This document shows positions 19,665 through 29,057 of a stretch of DNA of 64,000 nt, piece after piece (position 1 is the stretch's first letter; the number at the start of each line of letters is the position of its first letter). The stretch covers positions 62,001 to 126,000 of the forward strand of contig JABWAT010000007.1 of NCBI GenBank assembly GCA_013360915.1, read 5' to 3'. The translations under genes and the position numbers were made by a program. Source of the DNA: Bacteroidota bacterium. GTDB lineage: Bacteria; Bacteroidota; JABWAT01. The notes beneath the pieces were generated by a model, which did not search any database, was not told where the DNA came from, and saw nothing but the letters and a program-made list of their open reading frames with translations.

Positions 19665-21087
19665 ACAGACGGCCGGCTTCCCACTCGGCCCTGAAGGTTT
19701 TTAACAGTTCCAGAGCGGCGTCCCGGTCATTTGGAATGCGGCCTTCGAGAATGGCTTCCTCAATTCCGGTTTTAAAACGCCCCACCAGAGGTGAAGGAGA
19801 CAATCCGCAGATTTCCATGATATCGGTTCCCGAAACAGGGGGTTCCCATTTGCGCAAGCGGTCCTTTTCCTCCACATCAGCCATCTTTTTCAGAACCCGG
19901 TCATAGTTTTTCCAATACCGGTCCTTCCGTGCATAGCTTTTGGTCGTCACATCTGCGTAACAGAGTTTCATAAGATCATCGATGTCTTCCCCGGCTTCGA
20001 ACAACACCCGACGCACGGCAGAGTCGGTGATGTGGTCCTTGACCAATGCGATGGGACGCAGATGAAGCCGGACGAGTTTTTCAACGTATTTCATCTGAGT
20101 CATGGGCAACCGGAATTTTTTAAACAGACCGGGAATCATGCGCGCACCCAAGTCATCGTGTCCGTGGAAAGTCCACCCACGACCTTTTACAAATCGCTTG
20201 GTGCGGGGCTTTCCCACGTCATGCCAGAGGGCCGACAGCCGCAAATACACGTTATCGGTGGCCATGCAAATATTATCCAGTACCTGAAGTGTGTGAAAAA
20301 ACGTGTCTTTATGACCGTAGCCATCCAGTTGTTCCACGCCCACCATGGGTGCCAGTTCGGGGTGCAGAACCGGTAAAACGCCGGTTTCATGCATCAGGGT
20401 GAACCCGATTGATGGTTTCGGGGAGGACAGTATTTTCAGAAATTCATCGGTGATCCGTTCCTGGGAAATGATCGACAACCGGTCTTTGACTTTGCCGATG
20501 GCGGTCAGGGCTTCAGGAGTGATCGCATAACTGAGCTGGGTGGCAAACCGGATGGCTCTGAGAATCCGCAGCGGATCGTCATCAAAGGTCGTTTCCGGAT
20601 CGAGCGGGGTACGGATGATTCCATTGGCGAGGTCGGTCCTTCCATCAAACGGATCGAGCAGTTCCCCCGCCGAACCGGCGTTCAGGGAAATGGCCATGGC
20701 ATTGATGGTAAAATCGCGACGGGAAAGGTCCTCTTCCAGGGTACCGGCAGCCACCTGAGGGCGACGGGTTCCCCGGTCGAAATATTTTTCCTTCCGGGCA
20801 CCCACAAATTCGAGCATGTGATCCCCGTGAGGAACCATGGCGGTCCCGAAATTCGGATAGGTGACGATGTGTCTGATGCCCAATTGGTCGGCGACCAGTC
20901 GGGCGAGATCCATGCCGCTGCCTAAGGTGACAAAATCAATGTCTTTCAGTGGTCGGCCGAGAATCACATCACGAACAAATCCGCCAACCACGTAGGTTTC
21001 CATTCCGGCTGCCTGGGCAACCTCAGCGACCACATGGAGAAGGGGGTTTTTGGCAACCAGGGATTGATAGGAAGAAATGGGTGTCAT
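19636..21087 (-). CDS. cca: CCA tRNA nucleotidyltransferase / poly(A) polymerase with HD domain
   Basis: A 483-residue class II nucleotidyltransferase. The N-terminal head has VVGGFVRD and the metal-binding DxD in LKDIDFVT, followed by RRDFTINAMA and the neck helices (DDDPLRILRAIRFA). An HD hydrolase domain follows (GHKDTFFHTLQVLDN, LSALWHDVGKP). It adds CCA to tRNA 3' ends or A tails to RNA; sequence alone cannot fully separate CCA-, A- or poly(A)-adding activity. No other member of the family is seen in the window. The start follows a hairpin with a T-run. Confidence 0.9.
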   Translation of the reverse strand: MTPISSYQSLVAKNPLLHVVAEVAQAAGMETYVVGGFVRDVILGRPLKDIDFVTLGSGMDLARLVADQLGIRHIVTYPNFGTAMVPHGDHMLEFVGARKEKYFDRGTRRPQVAAGTLEEDLSRRDFTINAMAISLNAGSAGELLDPFDGRTDLANGIIRTPLDPETTFDDDPLRILRAIRFATQLSYAITPEALTAIGKVKDRLSIISQERITDEFLKILSSPKPSIGFTLMHETGVLPVLHPELAPMVGVEQLDGYGHKDTFFHTLQVLDNICMATDNVYLRLSALWHDVGKPRTKRFVKGRGWTFHGHDDLGARMIPGLFKKFRLPMTQMKYVEKLVRLHLRPIALVKDHITDSAVRRVLFEAGEDIDDLMKLCYADVTTKSYARKDRYWKNYDRVLKKMADVEEKDRLRKWEPPVSGTDIMEICGLSPSPLVGRFKTGIEEAILEGRIPNDRDAALELLKTFRAEWEAGRLFSEAETNRH

Positions 21088-21092
21088 TCAGG

Positions 21093-21140
21093 TAAAAAAA
21101 TAAAAGGCTGCCCGACCGCATTCAGTCCGGCCGACAGCCT
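21093..21140 (-). terminator. Terminator after hemG
   Basis: On the minus strand AGGCTG (21135-21140) pairs with CAGCCT (21105-21110). Inner GC-rich pairs leave a small mismatch, and TTTTATTTTTTT follows. It lies between the hemG stop (21196) and the cca start (21087), and the T-run sits directly before the cca start. Confidence 0.65.
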
Positions 21141-21195
21141 GTCAACGAGTGCAAAGATAGACCAGTTGTCTGGATGTATTCAAATCAGCGTCTGG

Positions 21196-22560
21196 TCAGA
21201 GCGAACGCGCCCAGCGAGCTGCAGATGCCACACAATCATTAACACCGATTCCCCCCGACCAGTTTCCCAGAAGATGGATGCCTTTCAGGCTGATGGCTTC
21301 CTGTCGGATCCGGTCGATCAGCAGGTCGTGACCCACCCGGTATTGCGGAATGGCCGATTCCCATCGGCGGATTCCCAGTTCGGTCGGAGTTTCCTGTATG
21401 CCCAGATAACCCGACATGGCCTCGCGGGCCATGGAAATCAGATCAGCGTCCGATCGCTGACCAATGGTGGGGTGGTGAGCACCACCAAACATGACGGTGA
21501 AGCAGGCCCCTCCCGGGGGAGCGACTCCTTCAAATGTTCCTGAATTGTAAATGATCCCAAGGATGGTGGATTTCTCGGCAGAAGGGATGAGGAACCCGAA
21601 TCCGGAAGCAGGTTTTCTGATGGATGGATAACCCAGATTCACCACAGTGACCGGTGCATAGGTGACCGATCGGAGCAGTCCGGCCAGTGTGGGATTCAGA
21701 TGTTCCACGACGGAGGCTGTGGAAGTTGCCTTTCCTGTTAAAACCACCTGATCGGCCATAAGGACCGTTCCGTCGGCCAGTGTCACTTCGGACTGGGACC
21801 CTGCCGGTGTGATTTCAGAAATGGTGGAATTGGGGTGGAATTGCAGCCGGGCTGCGGTGATCAGGTGAGAGGCTATGGATTGAATCCCATCCCTTAAAGA
21901 GAAAAAACGGGCAGGACCGGGGTCCGGGTGAGGAAAATCGGATAGTTGTTTCAACTGATCGGCCTTCCGCTGGTCGCGGGTGGCTTTAAGTCCTTTCCGG
22001 ATGGATCCGGCTGCCTTTTCCGCTGCCCAGATGGTTGGGAAAGCGGAGCGGATGGAAAGCTGCCGGGAATCACCGGCCCAGACACCCGTGATAAAACCAT
22101 CCACCAGAAAATCAGTGGCAGCCTGTCCGATCCGGCGGGAGAAAAAATCGTAAATGCTCTCATCTTCCAGTTGCCCGGGAGGAACGGATGTTTCCCGCAA
22201 CAGGGCAGGGATCAGTTTCAGCAGCTCGATGTTGGTGAGCATGGCAAGCGGATTGCCACCAAGCTGATGCATGCGTCCCTTATACCACAGAAACCGGATG
22301 GAGGCTGTTTTACGGCCGGGTTTCAGTTTGTCCCAGGCACCTGACGAGTGAAGCAGATGGAAAAAGGCATGGGCGTTTTTCAGAACGCCGCGGGGACCAT
22401 ATTCGAACAGGAACTCTCCGCGCCATTCCGAGCGCAGGTTGCCTCCGGGCTGGGAATCCGGATCGGTCAGAATAATGCGGTGATCAGGAAATTTCTGCCG
22501 GTAAAACCAGGCAGCAGACAAGCCGGTGAGACCGGCACCACCAATAATCAGCGTTTTCAT
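21196..22560 (-). CDS. hemG: Protoporphyrinogen oxidase (HemY type)
   Basis: A 454-residue FAD enzyme that oxidises protoporphyrinogen IX (or coproporphyrinogen III in some lineages) in heme synthesis. The N-terminal dinucleotide-binding motif is IIGGAGLTGLSAAW with an acidic residue at the end of the second strand (ILTDPDSQPGGN). The C-terminal FAD-binding segment is GIHLLGNWSGGIGVNDCVASA, typical of HemY/PPOX. No other heme gene is in the window. It diverges from arfB, and the spacer holds a 13-bp inverted repeat. Confidence 0.92.
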   Translation of the reverse strand: MKTLIIGGAGLTGLSAAWFYRQKFPDHRIILTDPDSQPGGNLRSEWRGEFLFEYGPRGVLKNAHAFFHLLHSSGAWDKLKPGRKTASIRFLWYKGRMHQLGGNPLAMLTNIELLKLIPALLRETSVPPGQLEDESIYDFFSRRIGQAATDFLVDGFITGVWAGDSRQLSIRSAFPTIWAAEKAAGSIRKGLKATRDQRKADQLKQLSDFPHPDPGPARFFSLRDGIQSIASHLITAARLQFHPNSTISEITPAGSQSEVTLADGTVLMADQVVLTGKATSTASVVEHLNPTLAGLLRSVTYAPVTVVNLGYPSIRKPASGFGFLIPSAEKSTILGIIYNSGTFEGVAPPGGACFTVMFGGAHHPTIGQRSDADLISMAREAMSGYLGIQETPTELGIRRWESAIPQYRVGHDLLIDRIRQEAISLKGIHLLGNWSGGIGVNDCVASAARWARSL

Positions 22561-22611
22561 TTAAGGCTCCGGATTGCAAAGGTAATCGGCTGACCGGTTT
22601 TCTTTGTCACT

Positions 22612-22678
22612 ATCCGATCATTTTTCGTCACCGGTACACGACCCGATGAACCCGGACCCGATTGGAAAATGATCGGAT
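22612..22678. promoter_or_regulatory. 13-bp inverted repeat in the hemG/arfB divergent promoter region
   Basis: ATCCGATCATTTT (22612-22624) is matched by its exact reverse complement AAAATGATCGGAT (22666-22678) across a 41-base spacer. The pair fills the gap between divergent hemG and arfB. It may be a two-site operator or a long stem; no known regulator consensus is recognised. Confidence 0.5.
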
Positions 22679-22698
22679 CATCGCTAATTTCCGGTTTT

Positions 22699-23130
22699 AT
22701 GTTGCTAACAGATGAACAACGGGCTGGTATCCTGAAGGAGTGCCGGTTCCGCACCTCACGGTCAGGCGGACCCGGCGGGCAGAACGTGAACAAGGTCGAA
22801 ACCCGTGTACTTCTGTGGTGGAATCCGGCCACTTCCGGCTGGATTGGTGAGGATGTCAGGGACCGGATGAAGTCGAGATATGGGAACCGGCTGGATACAG
22901 AGGGCGAACTGGTCCTCCAGTCAGACCGGTACAGTTCTCAGTTGAAAAATCGTGAAGATGTGATCAACCGTCTGTATCACCTGATCGAAACGGTGCTGGT
23001 ACCGCCCATCCGGCGGAAAGCCACCCGTCCGACCCGGCAGTCAGTGGAAGACAGGATCAGCCGGAAGCAACGGCGGTCCGATGTGAAAAAACAAAGAAAA
23101 CCCGTTAAGGGAACAGAACAGGAGCCCTGA
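22699..23130 (+). CDS. arfB: Peptidyl-tRNA hydrolase / ribosome rescue factor ArfB
   Basis: About 143 residues from the ATG at 22699 (MLLTDEQRAG). An upstream in-frame start adds ten residues that fall in the regulatory repeat region. It has the RF-1 catalytic motif GGPGGQNVNK near residue 24-33 and a Lys/Arg-rich C-terminal tail (RKATRPTRQ, RKQRRSDVKKQRK) that in the family enters the empty mRNA channel of stalled ribosomes. It releases nascent chains on non-stop complexes. The stop shares one base (TGATG) with the hemerythrin gene. Confidence 0.93.
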   Translation: MLLTDEQRAGILKECRFRTSRSGGPGGQNVNKVETRVLLWWNPATSGWIGEDVRDRMKSRYGNRLDTEGELVLQSDRYSSQLKNREDVINRLYHLIETVLVPPIRRKATRPTRQSVEDRISRKQRRSDVKKQRKPVKGTEQEP

Positions 23131-23576
23131 TGCCCAACACGAAACTCCAGGTTTTGCGCGGCGACCATGAACATTGTCTGGTGCTGACCGATTTTCTTAA
23201 ACGCGCACTCAGTGAAACAGACCTGCATAAGCATTCCGAATTGGTTCAGGATTTCCTGATGAAATGGCAATCCGACCTGGACGAACATTTCAAAAAGGAA
23301 GAGTCGGTTCTGCTGCCCGCCTATGCCCGCTATGCGTCGATCGATGACCCCGATTTTATTCTTCTGTTCCTCCAGCATGCCGATATCAGACGATTGGTGT
23401 ATGAACTGGCCGAAAAGAATGACAGTGGAATCCGGGCTGATGATACCATTCAGGAACTGATTCAGGCCATGGTTCAACATGTCGATCATGAGGAATCGGT
23501 TTTGTTGCCCAAAATGGAAAGTACCATCCCCGAAGAACGGTTGCGTGCTGTAGTGGCCCAACTGACCAAGTGGTAA
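23130..23576 (+). CDS. Hemerythrin-like HHE protein
   Basis: A 148-residue, four-helix, cytoplasmic protein with the diiron-type ligands of the hemerythrin HHE family: DHEH near residue 12-15, DEHFKKEE near 51-58, a central His in QHADI, and HVDHEESVLLP near 114-124. The two HxxxEE-type helices are near repeats of each other. Such proteins bind O2 or NO, or sense or repair under oxidative stress. It overlaps arfB by one base and lies 15 bases before the flavin/Fe-S dehydrogenase, so it may protect or sense for that redox enzyme (inference). Confidence 0.85.
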   Translation: MPNTKLQVLRGDHEHCLVLTDFLKRALSETDLHKHSELVQDFLMKWQSDLDEHFKKEESVLLPAYARYASIDDPDFILLFLQHADIRRLVYELAEKNDSGIRADDTIQELIQAMVQHVDHEESVLLPKMESTIPEERLRAVVAQLTKW

Positions 23577-23591
23577 CGCAAGGGGTTCGGT

Positions 23592-26324
23592 TTGTCCGAT
23601 CCGGCCCGGCCTGACTGGCTGTCCCCCCTGACCCATCTGCTTTCACCTTCACGGGTATCCATCAGACTTTCCGACCGGATGGCCCGGTCGGGCGATGCAA
23701 GTATCTATAGACTGCTGCCATCAGCGGTCCTCTTTCCTTCCGATCCGGTTCAACTGGCCGGAATCCTTACGCTCGCAGCCCGTTACCGGATGCATTACAC
23801 CTTCCGTACTGCAGGAACCAGTCTTTCCGGTCAGTCGGTTACCGATGGATGGCTGATTGACCTGACCCGTGGCTGGGACCGGATATCCGTTGAAAAAAAT
23901 GGCCTTGAGGTCACTGTTCAGCCAGGAATCACCGGCGAGGCCGTGAACCGGCGACTCAAACCAGCCGGTCGGAAGATTGGCCCTGATCCGGCTTCGATTC
24001 AGTCCGCCATGATGGGTGGCATTCTTGCAAATAATGCATCGGGAATGTGTTGCGGCGTTCATCAGAATGCCTATCATACATTGATCTCGCTGTCTGCTGT
24101 GCTTCCCGATGGAAGGCTTTTTGACTCGGCCTCTGGCCGGATTCCGGCAGACATTGCTCATGGTTTGCTGGTTATTCAGCGGGATGTTCTGTCAAATCCG
24201 TCGCTCTGTGACCAGATCAGGAAATCCTACCGGATTAAAAACACGCTTGGCTATTCACTAAATGCTTTTTTGGATGCCAAAAATCCGGCCGATCTGCTGG
24301 CCCGGTTGTTCATTGGGTCCGAAGGAACGCTGGGTGCCATCACGTCTGCCACGCTGGCAACAGTCCCTGAACCGGTTCACCGTCTGACGGCCCTTTTTCT
24401 TACCGATTCCATCGGGGAGGCGGCTGGTCTTGTTCATCAGCTCGGGACACTGAATCCGCTGGCAGTTGAACTGATGGATGGGTCATGTCTGCCTGTTTTC
24501 GGGTCGGTTCCGTACCCATGGGCGGCGGCTTTTGAAACGGCCGGCCGCCAGCAAGCCCTGATTCTGGCAGAATGGGGAAGTGACAACCAGGAGGAGCTGG
24601 CCGCTTTATCCGGTGCCATTGGTGGCCTTTATCAGCCCCTTATCCTGACGGCCGATTCCGTGGAACGGCATCAGATCTGGAAATTGAGAAAGGGCCTGTT
24701 TCCTTCTGTTGGTGCTGCCAGAAAAGCCGGAACCAGTGTCATCATCGAGGATGTGGCTGTTCCACCCGATCAGTTCGCACCATTTAACACCCGGCTCCGC
24801 CAATTGCTGGATGAATGCGGCTTTGACGGGGCGGTTCTGTTCGGTCATGCACGTGATGGGAATCTTCATTTTGTGATTTCCGCCGATTTCGGATCCGCAG
24901 CCATTGTGGACAGGTACCGGCACCTGATGGAACGGTTGGTGGACCTGGTTCTTCTTCATAACGGTTCTCTGAAGGCCGAACATGGAACCGGCCGTAACAT
25001 GGCCCCTTTTCTTGAAACCGCCTGGGGACCCGATGCAACCAGAATCATGAAACGGGTGAAAGATCTGCTGGATCCGCAGGGACTCTGTAATCCCGGTGTG
25101 ATTTTTTCGGAAGATGCCGACATCCATCTGAAGCATCTGAAATCCATTCCCTCTGTTGATCCGATCATTGATTCATGTATGGAATGCGGGTTCTGTGAGC
25201 CGGTTTGTCCCAGCCGGACGCTGAGCCTTTCTCCTCGTCAGCGGATTGCCGTTCTCCGTCATTCGGTCCTTTACCCGGAATCGGAAAAGGAGCTGATGAG
25301 GGAATTTCAATGGTCCGGACTGGATACCTGTGCCACCGATGGATTGTGTGCACCCGCCTGTCCGGTTGGAATCGATACCGGCCTGATGATGAAAAAACTT
25401 CGGAATCGTCATCAGTCTTCCTGGAGCCGGCTGGCTGCCCGTCTGATTCAACCCCGTTTCCGGCTGGCGGAACAGATGGTGAGAAACGGCGTGGCCCTGC
25501 TTTCCAACCTTCAGCCAGCTGGTCCTTCGGGCCGGCCAACCAGACCCCTGACCGGATTCGACTGGCAACCCGGGAAACGGGCTGACCCGGTGACACCCAA
25601 TTCTCCGCAGGTCGTCTGGTTTCAGACCTGTATCAGTTCATCGGTTGGCGGCTATCCCGGCAGACGGCCGCTGGCCGGGGTGATCCCTGATTTGTTTTCA
25701 AAGGCTGGGATTGATTTACTGATCCCCGATTCGGCTGGTTTCTGTTGCGGAATGCCTTTTCTGTCGAAGGGTTTTGCCAGCGAGGGAAAACACACATGGG
25801 AATCAGCCATCCGGTTTCTGTTCACAGCCAGCCAGAATGGCCGGCTGCCGGTTTTTTGCGAAAACAGTCCCTGTGCCCATACCCTTCAAACCATTCCGGC
25901 AGGTGCCGATCCGGTGGTGATCTCCATGCACGAACAAATGAAAATCATGGGATCGGAAACCGCCATCCGCGATATCCTGCTTCCCCGGCTGAATGTTCAG
26001 CCCCTGACTTCGCCGGTATACATTCATCCCGTCTGCTCGGTTCAGAAATCGGGCACGGTTCCGGTTTTAAGTGAAGTGGCCAGCCGGCTGGCCCCCGTTG
26101 TCAATGATCTGACCGTTCCCGGATGCTGCGGAATGGCTGGTGACCGTGGAATCCTTGTTCCCGACCTGCCTGCCTCTGCACAGGCCTCCATGGCCCGTGA
26201 AGTAACCGCTGCAGGTAATCCGCCGGTTTTCAGTACAAGCCGTACGTGTGAACTGTCACTCAGTTCCACCCTGAATCAACCGGTTTTTTCGGTCTGGCAT
26301 CTTCTGGAAGAGGTGGTGAAATGA
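23592..26324 (+). CDS. FAD-linked oxidase fused to Fe-S/CCG domains (D-lactate or glycolate dehydrogenase type)
   Basis: A 910-residue single-chain fusion of GlcD-like and GlcF-like parts, starting at TTG with AGGGG upstream. Domains in order: FAD_binding_4 (about 35-200; AGTSLSGQSVTDGWLIDLTR), FAD-oxidase C-terminal (about 215-510; HARDGNLHF, KAEHGTGRN), two 4Fe-4S clusters (CMECGFCEPVCP from C529; CATDGLCAPACP from C580), then two CCG domains (CCGMPF, GCCGMAGDRG). It should oxidise a 2-hydroxyacid and pass electrons to quinone or cytochrome. D-lactate is most likely, but glycolate or 2-hydroxyglutarate are possible. It follows the hemerythrin gene and overlaps the glycosyltransferase gene by 4 bases. 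Confidence 0.92.
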   Translation: MSDPARPDWLSPLTHLLSPSRVSIRLSDRMARSGDASIYRLLPSAVLFPSDPVQLAGILTLAARYRMHYTFRTAGTSLSGQSVTDGWLIDLTRGWDRISVEKNGLEVTVQPGITGEAVNRRLKPAGRKIGPDPASIQSAMMGGILANNASGMCCGVHQNAYHTLISLSAVLPDGRLFDSASGRIPADIAHGLLVIQRDVLSNPSLCDQIRKSYRIKNTLGYSLNAFLDAKNPADLLARLFIGSEGTLGAITSATLATVPEPVHRLTALFLTDSIGEAAGLVHQLGTLNPLAVELMDGSCLPVFGSVPYPWAAAFETAGRQQALILAEWGSDNQEELAALSGAIGGLYQPLILTADSVERHQIWKLRKGLFPSVGAARKAGTSVIIEDVAVPPDQFAPFNTRLRQLLDECGFDGAVLFGHARDGNLHFVISADFGSAAIVDRYRHLMERLVDLVLLHNGSLKAEHGTGRNMAPFLETAWGPDATRIMKRVKDLLDPQGLCNPGVIFSEDADIHLKHLKSIPSVDPIIDSCMECGFCEPVCPSRTLSLSPRQRIAVLRHSVLYPESEKELMREFQWSGLDTCATDGLCAPACPVGIDTGLMMKKLRNRHQSSWSRLAARLIQPRFRLAEQMVRNGVALLSNLQPAGPSGRPTRPLTGFDWQPGKRADPVTPNSPQVVWFQTCISSSVGGYPGRRPLAGVIPDLFSKAGIDLLIPDSAGFCCGMPFLSKGFASEGKHTWESAIRFLFTASQNGRLPVFCENSPCAHTLQTIPAGADPVVISMHEQMKIMGSETAIRDILLPRLNVQPLTSPVYIHPVCSVQKSGTVPVLSEVASRLAPVVNDLTVPGCCGMAGDRGILVPDLPASAQASMAREVTAAGNPPVFSTSRTCELSLSSTLNQPVFSVWHLLEEVVK

Positions 26325-27313
26325 AAAAGGCAGGTCCCTTTGTCGTTTTAGGTCCGGCTGCTTCCACCTTTGTTCAGGATGATATCCGACTGTTGAAGCG
26401 GCTGTCTGCTGTTACTGTCATCAGCACCGAGACTTTTGGGAAATCGGTACCTGAATCGGTCCTTTGTGTCTGGCGAGCCTGTCTGTCGGCATTTACCCAC
26501 CGGACCCTGTGGATCTGGTTTGCCGATTTTTACAGTTTTCTTCCGGCTCTGATTTTCCGGCTGCTCGGGAGACGGGTCATTGTGATTGCCGGAGGTTTTG
26601 ATGTGGCCTGTTTTCCCGAACTCGGACATGGCGCCTGGATTCGGTGGGACCGGCGGTTTGCGGTGAAATGGACGTTCCGGATGGCCACCGATATCTGGCC
26701 GGTTTCCTCCTATGCCGATAGGTTGCTCCGACAGCAAATGCCTGATGTGAAAACTTCGGTTTTGTATTTGGGCGTGGATCCATCGGGGTGGCAGGGTGCA
26801 GACTCGGATGAATTCAGGCAGCCGCATACGGTGCTTGGTGTCGGATTCGCTTCCGGGAAACGTGGCATCGCGGTGAAAGGACTGGACCGGTTTATCGGTC
26901 TTGCACGTGAAAATCCGGACTACCAGTTCATCTGGATCGGAACCGATCCCGCTGCGTTCAAAGAACAGGATTTGCCATTGAATATTCAGCTGATCGGGTC
27001 GGTTCAAGGGGCCGGCCTGGCCGGATTTTACCAGATGGCCGCCTGGTATGTACAACCCTCACGCGTTGAAACATTCGGCAAGGCAGCAGTTGAGGCTCTT
27101 TTACATGGATGCACCGTTATATACTCTCCCGAAACGGCTCTGAATGAAGTGGTGGGTGATGCCGGATACCCGGTCGCTGAATCCGATTGGCACCGTTTTC
27201 ATTTCGCTGATCATGCTTTACTTCCGCTGGCCCTTTGCAGAAAACGGGCCGCCCTCTGGACCGTCGATCGCCGCGAGGAAAGCATTCATAAACGACTGGA
27301 AGGACAGGTATGA
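26321..27313 (+). CDS. Glycosyltransferase, GT4/GT1-like fold
   Basis: A 330-residue GT-B enzyme. The N-terminal half is Rossmann-like with SSYADRLLRQ and the linker VLYLGVDPSGW. The C-terminal nucleotide-sugar site contains ESFGKAAVEALLHGC-like sequence (VETFGKAAVEALLHGCTVIYS), the family E-x7-E motif. It transfers a sugar from an activated donor; donor and acceptor are unknown. It begins a block of three glycosyltransferases, a methyltransferase and a flippase with 1-4 base overlaps, consistent with a lipid-linked surface glycan. Confidence 0.88.
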   Translation: MKKAGPFVVLGPAASTFVQDDIRLLKRLSAVTVISTETFGKSVPESVLCVWRACLSAFTHRTLWIWFADFYSFLPALIFRLLGRRVIVIAGGFDVACFPELGHGAWIRWDRRFAVKWTFRMATDIWPVSSYADRLLRQQMPDVKTSVLYLGVDPSGWQGADSDEFRQPHTVLGVGFASGKRGIAVKGLDRFIGLARENPDYQFIWIGTDPAAFKEQDLPLNIQLIGSVQGAGLAGFYQMAAWYVQPSRVETFGKAAVEALLHGCTVIYSPETALNEVVGDAGYPVAESDWHRFHFADHALLPLALCRKRAALWTVDRREESIHKRLEGQV

Positions 27314-28347
27314 CAGACAGGTCACCGCTGGGCTCCTGGGCTCTCATTGTCCTGACCTGGAAAAATGTCGAGGATACGCTGGCCTGTATCCGCAGTATCT
27401 TTGCATCCGGTCCGGTTCCCGCAGCCATCTGGCTGGTTGATAACGGGTCTGGTTCCGAAATCACCCACCCATTAATTGACGGACTTGCCGGTCTGGACCC
27501 GGTTATTCACCGGCCAGTGATCAGAAATGGCCGCTATCAGGGTTTGGAACCGGGCCCGGTTACCGGGTTTCATCTGTTCCTTCACCAGGAGAACGAGGGA
27601 TTTGCCGGCGGAAACAATCCGGCCATCCGTTTGGGTCTTGATCATGGATTTGAGCAGATCCAGATTCTGAACAATGATACTGTGGTTCCGGCCGGATTTT
27701 TCGGGCAATTACAGGGTACGGTTATGAAACATCCCCAGATCCCGGTCTGGACTCCGGTCATCCTGTATCACGACCGGCCGGATCTGATCTGGAATGCAGG
27801 CGGATTTCTGACGTGGTGGGGAGACCGCCGTTATCTCGGAGCAAAGAAGCCCAGAACGGACTTTCCGGCTGAAGGCTACCAACCTGTTACTTTTATCACT
27901 GGTTGTTGCCTGCTTGCCACTGGCAAGGTCTGGGCACTGAATGACGGTCTGTCGGACCGGTTTTTTTTCGGCGAGGAGGACTATCATTTTTCCATGATGC
28001 TGAAGGCAAACCAGATCATTGCCGCGGTGGATTGGTCCTCTTCCCTGCAGCACAAAGTGAGTGTGTCGGTTAAAAGGGAAACAGGGAGGATCGGATTGGG
28101 GATGATGGCTATTCATCACCTGAACCGGTTGGTGAACATGGCTCAGTGGAAATCTGGATTTTCCTACCGGATATGGAAAGGATTTTATCTTGGCTATGCC
28201 GCCTTCCTGGTCTGGTGGAAACGATGGTTTCCTTTACCTGTGATGATTCGTTTTCTCCGGTTTTTACTGAAAGAGTCGGCCAACCGGCAATCGGTCACCC
28301 GCGACGATTTTTTGCGGATCCGGTCTCTGACATTTTTAAAAGATTGA
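27310..28347 (+). CDS. Glycosyltransferase family 2 (rhamnosyltransferase WbbL-like)
   Basis: A 345-residue GT-A enzyme. Landmarks are the N-terminal LTWKNVEDTLACIRSI, the metal-binding segment ILNNDTVVPAGFFG, the acceptor-site pattern WNAGGFLTWWGDRRYLG, and GEEDYHFSMML near residue 220. This order resembles the WbbL/RfbF group that adds deoxyhexoses to lipid-linked glycans. A hydrophobic C-terminal stretch (about 290-320) may touch the membrane. It overlaps the preceding glycosyltransferase by 4 bases (ATGA). Confidence 0.9.
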   Translation: MTDRSPLGSWALIVLTWKNVEDTLACIRSIFASGPVPAAIWLVDNGSGSEITHPLIDGLAGLDPVIHRPVIRNGRYQGLEPGPVTGFHLFLHQENEGFAGGNNPAIRLGLDHGFEQIQILNNDTVVPAGFFGQLQGTVMKHPQIPVWTPVILYHDRPDLIWNAGGFLTWWGDRRYLGAKKPRTDFPAEGYQPVTFITGCCLLATGKVWALNDGLSDRFFFGEEDYHFSMMLKANQIIAAVDWSSSLQHKVSVSVKRETGRIGLGMMAIHHLNRLVNMAQWKSGFSYRIWKGFYLGYAAFLVWWKRWFPLPVMIRFLRFLLKESANRQSVTRDDFLRIRSLTFLKD

Positions 28348-28358
28348 ACAAGGATTTT

Positions 28359-29057
28359 ATGTCTGCCAATACCATTGCCGGGATGCATCGCGAAAAGGCA
28401 CCCGACACCTATTTTTCGAATACCAATCAGAATCTGGTTGATCACTTCCCCGACAAACCAGGCCGAATACTCGATATTGGCTGTGCGGAAGGAAGGTTGG
28501 GTGAAGCCATTATTGCCCAGAAACACCCCGAACATTACACCGGAATCGAAGTGGTTCCCGATGTGGCCGAAAGCGCCAAAACCCGCTTGCATGAAGTGCT
28601 GACCGGGGAAGCAGAACATTGGCTTCCCACCCTGCCAGATCACTCCTATGACTGGATTATTCTGGCTGATTCACTGGAACATACCATCGATCCCTGGGGG
28701 GTGATGAAGCAGGTCAACCGGCTGCTCAAACCCGGCGGACAGTTACTCGTCAGCATCCCCAATGTGCGGAATCTGGGAGTGATTCAGGACCTGATGGTAG
28801 GAGGGAAGTGGACCTACCGCCCCTTTGGAATCATGGATCAGGGGCATCTTCGCTTTTTTACCCGCTCATCAATTCTGAAACTCCTCACCGATGAGGGATT
28901 CTCCATCCGGCAGTGTTACTCGAATCCGAGAAACCGCTGGAAAAAATTATTTGGTAAATTCATCTCACGGTTGTTGTCACTTCTTATTCTGCAACCAGGT
29001 GCCTATGAGGAATTCATCACGGTCCAATGGATCATCATCGCTGAAAAAACCCGCTGA
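28359..29057 (+). CDS. Class I SAM-dependent methyltransferase
   Basis: About 232 residues from the ATG at 28359, preceded by AGGA. The longer in-frame reading that begins inside the previous gene is not supported. Motif I is RILDIGCAEGRLGEA (residues about 36-50), followed by YDWIILADSLEHTIDPWGVM and LLKPGGQLLVSIPN, typical of Methyltransf_23. It probably methylates a glycan or lipid-linked intermediate, given flanking glycosyltransferases and the flippase overlapping by one base. The substrate is not determinable. Confidence 0.88.
   Translation: MSANTIAGMHREKAPDTYFSNTNQNLVDHFPDKPGRILDIGCAEGRLGEAIIAQKHPEHYTGIEVVPDVAESAKTRLHEVLTGEAEHWLPTLPDHSYDWIILADSLEHTIDPWGVMKQVNRLLKPGGQLLVSIPNVRNLGVIQDLMVGGKWTYRPFGIMDQGHLRFFTRSSILKLLTDEGFSIRQCYSNPRNRWKKLFGKFISRLLSLLILQPGAYEEFITVQWIIIAEKTR

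Noticed and set aside
28146-28358. Longer N-terminus of the methyltransferase
   Set aside because: It lies over the end of the preceding glycosyltransferase; AGGA and ATG at 28359 fit the family start.
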